From an uncultured Pedobacter sp. (lineage in GTDB: Bacteria; Bacteroidota; Bacteroidia; Sphingobacteriales; Sphingobacteriaceae), in NCBI RefSeq assembly GCF_946480185.1, contig NZ_CAMLIG010000005.1:124001-188000 (forward strand): DNA of 64,000 nucleotides. Direction: 5' to 3'. Below, piece by piece: positions 60,171-64,000 of the stretch. The translations under genes and the position numbers were made by a program. Below the pieces are notes generated by a model, which worked only from the letters and a program-made list of their open reading frames with translations, searched no databases and was not told the DNA's origin. The stretch's first letter is position 1. Each line of letters begins with the position of its first letter.

Positions 60171-61682
60171 ATGACAATAGTAAACTCTTTCTTAAACTGG
60201 TACATGAAAAAGCGTATGCACCAGATTGAACTGTTTATGAAGTACCCGGATGAGGTGCAGGAAGAATGGTTTGGCTGGCTGATTAATGACGCTGTGGGAA
60301 CGCAATGGGGAAAAAAGTATGATTACCGATCGATAGAAAATATCAATCAATTTAAGGAACGTGTACCGGTACAAAATTACGATACGCTAAAACCTTATAT
60401 CGAAAAAATGCTGAACGGCGAGCAAAATGTGCTTTGGCCATCGGAAATAAAGTGGTTTGCAAAATCATCTGGCACTACCAGCGATAGAAGCAAATTTATC
60501 CCCGTAAGTGAGGAATCTTTGGAAGACTGCCATTTCCGTGGCGGAAAAGATATGTTGGCTATTTACTGCAACAATCGCCCCGACGCTAAAATGTTTACCG
60601 GCAAAAGTTTAGTTTTAGGAGGTAGTCATCAAATCAATCAACTCAGTCCAGATTCTTTTTACGGAGATTTATCTGCGGTAATTATAAAAAACCTTCCGTT
60701 TTGGGCAGAAATGCTACGAACGCCTGATATGTCCATTGCTTTGATGGATAATTACGAAGAAAAAATCGAGAAAATGGCCCACGCTACTCTCTGCGAAAAT
60801 GTAACAAATATTGCTGGCGTTCCCACTTGGACCATCGTTTTAGCGAAACGAGTTTTAGAAATCACGGGCAAAAGCAACCTTATGGAAGTTTGGCCAAATT
60901 TAGAACTCTATGTCCATGGAGCAGTAAATTTTGAACCTTACCGCGAGCAGTTTAAGCGCTTAATAGACAATCCAAACATGTATTATTTGGAAACTTATAA
61001 TGCTTCCGAAGGTTTTTTCGGGATTCAGGACCAAAGCGATTCGTCGGATTTATTGCTGATGCTAGATTATGGGATTTTCTACGAGTTTATCCCGATGGAA
61101 GAAGTGGATAGAGAGTTTCCCGAAACAGTTTCTTTATCCGAGGTAGAATTAGGTAAAAACTACGCAATGGTCATCAGTACCAACGCAGGCTTGTGGCGCT
61201 ACATGATTGGCGATACGGTGAGTTTTACTACCAAAAATCCTTACCGATTAAAAATCACCGGCCGTACCAAACACTTTATTAATGCTTTTGGCGAAGAAGT
61301 AATTATTGATAATGCCGAAAAAGCTTTAAGCAAGGCTTGCGCCGATACTGGAGCGCAGATAAAAGATTATACTGCTTGCCCAATTTATTTCAGTGGTGAT
61401 GAAATGGGAGCGCATGAATGGATTATTGAGTTTGAGAGAAAACCAAAAGAATTTGAGCGTTTCATTGATATTTTAGACAATACTTTGCGTGAAGTAAATT
61501 CCGATTATGATGCCAAACGTTTTAAAGATATGGCCTTACGTCGGCCAAAAGTTCATATTGCACCTAACAATTTATTCTATAATTGGTTAAAAGCAAAAGG
61601 GAAATTAGGCGGTCAACATAAAGTGCCTCGTTTGGCCAATGAACGTAAATATGTTGACGAATTATTGGAGATGATGAAGTAA
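60171..61682 (+). CDS. GH3-family acyl-acid-amido synthetase-like protein
   Basis: 503 residues of the GH3 (firefly luciferase-like adenylating) family. ATP-binding motif KWFAKSSGTTSDRSKFIPVS (~97-116), NASEGFFGIQ (~283) and the C-terminal hinge TGRTKHFINAFGEEVI (~362). Plant members conjugate jasmonate or auxin to amino acids; the role of the single-copy Bacteroidota members is unknown. It appears to be a monocistronic gene. Confidence 0.92.
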   Translation: MTIVNSFLNWYMKKRMHQIELFMKYPDEVQEEWFGWLINDAVGTQWGKKYDYRSIENINQFKERVPVQNYDTLKPYIEKMLNGEQNVLWPSEIKWFAKSSGTTSDRSKFIPVSEESLEDCHFRGGKDMLAIYCNNRPDAKMFTGKSLVLGGSHQINQLSPDSFYGDLSAVIIKNLPFWAEMLRTPDMSIALMDNYEEKIEKMAHATLCENVTNIAGVPTWTIVLAKRVLEITGKSNLMEVWPNLELYVHGAVNFEPYREQFKRLIDNPNMYYLETYNASEGFFGIQDQSDSSDLLLMLDYGIFYEFIPMEEVDREFPETVSLSEVELGKNYAMVISTNAGLWRYMIGDTVSFTTKNPYRLKITGRTKHFINAFGEEVIIDNAEKALSKACADTGAQIKDYTACPIYFSGDEMGAHEWIIEFERKPKEFERFIDILDNTLREVNSDYDAKRFKDMALRRPKVHIAPNNLFYNWLKAKGKLGGQHKVPRLANERKYVDELLEMMK

Positions 61683-61721
61683 TATTTCTTTTTTCCTAAA
61701 TTAAGCACTTAAATTTACAAT

Positions 61722-62444
61722 ATGTCAGCTTGTAAACTATCCGTAAACATCAATAAAATTGCCACATTAAGGAACTCGCGTGGCGGAAATAATCCAGATT
61801 TAGTTAAAACGGCTTTAGATTGCGAACGTTTTGGTGCACAAGGAATTACAGTACATCCTCGTCCGGATGAAAGACATATCCGTTACCAAGATACTTTTGA
61901 TTTAAAAGCTAAAATCACCACGGAATTTAACATTGAAGGCAATTGCCAGGAGCAGAAATTTGTGGATTTGGTATTGGCAAATCAACCTGCACAGGTTACT
62001 TTAGTACCCGATGCTTTGGGGCAAATCACCAGCAACCATGGTTGGGATACCATTAAATATCAAAATTATTTACAGGACATCATCGGTGTTTTTAAAGAAG
62101 CAAATATCCGTGTTTCTATTTTTGTAGATCCCAATCCAGAAATGGTAGAAGCTTCCAAAACTACCGGGACGGACAGAATTGAGCTTTACACTGAAGCTTA
62201 TGCGAGTGGTTTCCATGCGGATAAAGAAAAAGCCATTTCTCCTTATATTATCGCCGCAAAAAAAGCGAATGAGTTGGGTATCGGTATCAACGCCGGCCAT
62301 GATTTAGATTTGCACAATCTAAAATATTTTGCAGCAAACATTCCCGGCTTATTGGAAGTAAGCATTGGCCATGCCCTAATTTGCGATGCCTTATATTTAG
62401 GTTTAGAAAATACTATTCAACGTTATTTATACCAATTAGCATGA
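61722..62444 (+). CDS. pdxJ: Pyridoxine 5'-phosphate synthase PdxJ
   Basis: 240 residues of a TIM-barrel enzyme. LSVNINKIATLRNSRGG (~6-22), GITVHPRPDERHIR (catalytic His and substrate Arg, ~41-54), ELYTEAYA (~160) and GINAGHDL with the catalytic His (~198). PdxJ condenses 1-deoxyxylulose 5-phosphate with 3-amino-1-hydroxyacetone phosphate in the DXP-dependent vitamin B6 pathway. Next gene follows after 15 bases. Confidence 0.96.
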   Translation: MSACKLSVNINKIATLRNSRGGNNPDLVKTALDCERFGAQGITVHPRPDERHIRYQDTFDLKAKITTEFNIEGNCQEQKFVDLVLANQPAQVTLVPDALGQITSNHGWDTIKYQNYLQDIIGVFKEANIRVSIFVDPNPEMVEASKTTGTDRIELYTEAYASGFHADKEKAISPYIIAAKKANELGIGINAGHDLDLHNLKYFAANIPGLLEVSIGHALICDALYLGLENTIQRYLYQLA

Positions 62445-62459
62445 TTGATTTAGTTCATC

Positions 62460-63494
62460 ATGATTAAAAAACTCTCTCTTGCCGAATTTTTAGAAAATGC
62501 AAAAACCACTTTAGTGGTAGATGTTCGTACACCTTTAGAATTTGCGCAGAGCCACATCCCAGGAGCCGTAAATATCCCCATTTTCAGTAATGAAGAACGT
62601 GTAATTGTGGGCACAGCATATAAACAACAAGGTCGCCAACCGGCCATTTTGTTAGGTTTCGAAATTACCGGCCCAAAATGGGCAAATTTTATTCGGCAAG
62701 CAGAAGTTTTAGCGCCTGATAAAAACATATTGGTCCATTGTTGGCGAGGTGGAATGCGTAGTGGTGCAATGGCTTGGGCTTTTAATTTATACGGATTTAA
62801 CGTTGCTACGCTTGAAGGTGGTTATAAAGCTTTTCGCCGATTTGGCTTGGATGCTTTCGAAAAAAACTATCCATTTACAGTTTTAAGTGGCAACACAGGT
62901 TCTGCAAAAACCAAAATTTTGGAAGAGCTGAAAACATTGGGCGAACAAGTTGTGAATTTAGAGGATTTGGCTCAACACCAAGGTTCTTCTTTTGGCTCTA
63001 TGAACAAACTCACACAACCGTCACAAGAGCAATTTGAAAACCTTTTGGGTTTAGAATTGCAAAAACTAAATCTTCAGAAACGCATTTGGATAGAAGACGA
63101 AAGTGTAACCATCGGAAAAAGAGTGATCCCCAAAAATATTTGGAAACAATTACGTTCTGCACCGGTTGTTAAAGTGGAAATGCCCAAATCCGAGAGAATA
63201 GAATTTTTAAATAATGACTACGGCTCGTTAGATAAAGAGTTTTTGAAAGAAGCCGTACAGCGGATTAGTAAAAGGTTAGGTCCTTTAGAAACGAAACTCA
63301 CTTTACAGGCAATTGATGAAAACCGGATGCGTGATTTCATTAATCAGGTTTTGATTTATTACGATAAAACTTATAGCCGTGGCTTAGGAATAAGGGATAA
63401 AAGCACCATTCATCCCATTATTTTTGAACATATTAACCCAAAACAAAATGCAAAGGATATTTTAGCCTTTGCGGAGCAAACAATTAAACTATAA
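62460..63494 (+). CDS. mnmH: tRNA 2-selenouridine synthase MnmH (SelU)
   Basis: 344 residues. N-terminal rhodanese domain with the active Cys94 in [15 protein letters not shown] and an upstream [16 protein letters not shown] motif. C-terminal P-loop domain with [16 protein letters not shown] (~138-155, GSAKT instead of the common GSGKT) and QHQGSSFG. The enzyme geranylates then selenates 2-thiouridine at the wobble position of Lys, Glu and Gln tRNAs using selenophosphate. It lies one base before selD, which makes that selenophosphate. Confidence 0.94.
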   Translation: MIKKLSLAEFLENAKTTLVVDVRTPLEFAQSHIPGAVNIPIFSNEERVIVGTAYKQQGRQPAILLGFEITGPKWANFIRQAEVLAPDKNILVHCWRGGMRSGAMAWAFNLYGFNVATLEGGYKAFRRFGLDAFEKNYPFTVLSGNTGSAKTKILEELKTLGEQVVNLEDLAQHQGSSFGSMNKLTQPSQEQFENLLGLELQKLNLQKRIWIEDESVTIGKRVIPKNIWKQLRSAPVVKVEMPKSERIEFLNNDYGSLDKEFLKEAVQRISKRLGPLETKLTLQAIDENRMRDFINQVLIYYDKTYSRGLGIRDKSTIHPIIFEHINPKQNAKDILAFAEQTIKL

Positions 63495-63495
63495 A

Positions 63496-64000
63496 ATGGA
63501 AGATATCAAACTTACTCAATATTCTCATGGCGCAGGTTGCGGATGTAAGATCTCGCCTGCCGTTTTAGATACAATTCTGCACAGTTCCATAAAGTACGAA
63601 GCAAGCAAGAATTTATTGGTGGGGAATGATACTCGGGATGATGCCGCAGCCTACGATTTAGGAAACGGAACAGCATTGATTTCTACCACTGATTTTTTTA
63701 TGCCCATTGTGGATGATGCTTTTGATTTCGGGAGAATTGCTTCTGCAAATGCCATTTCTGATGTTTATGCCATGGGTGGAAAACCGGTATTGGCGATTGC
63801 TATTTTGGGTTGGCCAATTGATAAACTAGCGCCCGAAGTAGCTCAAAAAGTTTTGGAAGGCGCTCGATCCATTTGTGCAGAAGCGGGGATTACGCTTGCT
63901 GGCGGACATAGCATTGACTGCCCCGAACCTGTTTTTGGTTTAGCTGTGAACGGAATTGTGGATATCAAAAGCTTAAAACAAAACTCCACAGCAAAAGCTG
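63496..64000 (+). CDS. selD: Selenide, water dikinase SelD (N-terminal part; runs off right edge)
   Basis: The first 168 codons are in the window. SHGAGCGCK contains Cys15 and Lys18, corresponding to the catalytic Cys17 and Lys20 of the E. coli enzyme; a cysteine rather than selenocysteine is used. Further landmarks are [35 protein letters not shown] and [11 protein letters not shown], and AGGHSID. SelD makes selenophosphate from selenide and ATP. With mnmH adjacent and no selA/selB visible, the selenium trait here may serve tRNA modification. Confidence 0.96.
   Translation, partial: MEDIKLTQYSHGAGCGCKISPAVLDTILHSSIKYEASKNLLVGNDTRDDAAAYDLGNGTALISTTDFFMPIVDDAFDFGRIASANAISDVYAMGGKPVLAIAILGWPIDKLAPEVAQKVLEGARSICAEAGITLAGGHSIDCPEPVFGLAVNGIVDIKSLKQNSTAKA

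Overview
The window looks like a chromosome segment of a Bacteroidota bacterium, most likely Sphingobacteriaceae (Pedobacter- or Mucilaginibacter-like). The signs are low GC, weak Shine-Dalgarno signals, TAnnTTTG-type -7 promoters, a CrtZ-like hydroxylase, a GH3-family protein, a bacillithiol-linked YtxJ and a Bacteroidota-type tyrosine integrase. This placement comes from protein character alone, not from a database search. Left chromosomal arm (1-14864): the end of ytxJ, a small membrane protein, miaA, a pRiA4b ORF-3-like protein, a CCA-adding enzyme, crtZ, a TetR-TolC-MFP-RND efflux operon, a REP-like palindrome with a heptamer array beside its IS200-like (RAYT) transposase, lpdA and a TonB-like protein. 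Right chromosomal arm (51949-64000): a PfkB kinase, a periplasmic-binding-protein/histidine-kinase hybrid with a nearby response regulator, a YceI protein, a metallo-beta-lactamase-fold hydrolase, recJ-lptB, a GH3 protein, and pdxJ-mnmH-selD. Between them lies a 37-kb integrative element (14911-51919) inserted in the 3' part of a tRNA-Asn gene. A perfect 46-bp direct repeat bounds it. The intact tRNA is at the right end and the displaced 3' fragment at the left. The element has an intact tyrosine integrase, paired 11-bp-spaced TGTGCAAAT repeats at each end, an excisionase-like HTH protein, an oriT-like palindrome, MobC and a MOBP-type relaxase. It has no conjugation apparatus, so it looks mobilizable rather than self-transmissible. 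A second, decayed integrase sits at the right end and suggests accretion of two elements. The cargo is a dense defence island. From the left: a truncated Abi_2 remnant; a short Argonaute with its TIR-APAZ partner (SPARTA type); a seven-gene operon built around type III restriction-modification (XRE, Mod, AlbA_2 ATPase, Res, OLD-like ATPase/TOPRIM, PLD-like/SNF2 helicase, DUF4391); a frameshifted XRE gene with a small partner; a trio of a triple-repeat helical protein, an MNT-HEPN protein and a SWIM zinc-finger protein; and an HNH protein. A leftward block of apparently higher GC follows. It contains a trypsin-like protease, a HEPN-GNAT fusion, a one-TM protein, a DUF4269-like nucleotidyltransferase paired with a four-TM protein, and then a CD-NTase paired with an S-4TM effector (two-gene CBASS). 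Known systems here are SPARTA, CBASS and type III restriction-modification. The best candidates for undescribed biology are the protease / HEPN-GNAT / TM / DUF4269 / 4TM operon (45320-50289) and the extended restriction operon (23938-36523). All functional assignments come from motif reading and need homology searches to confirm.
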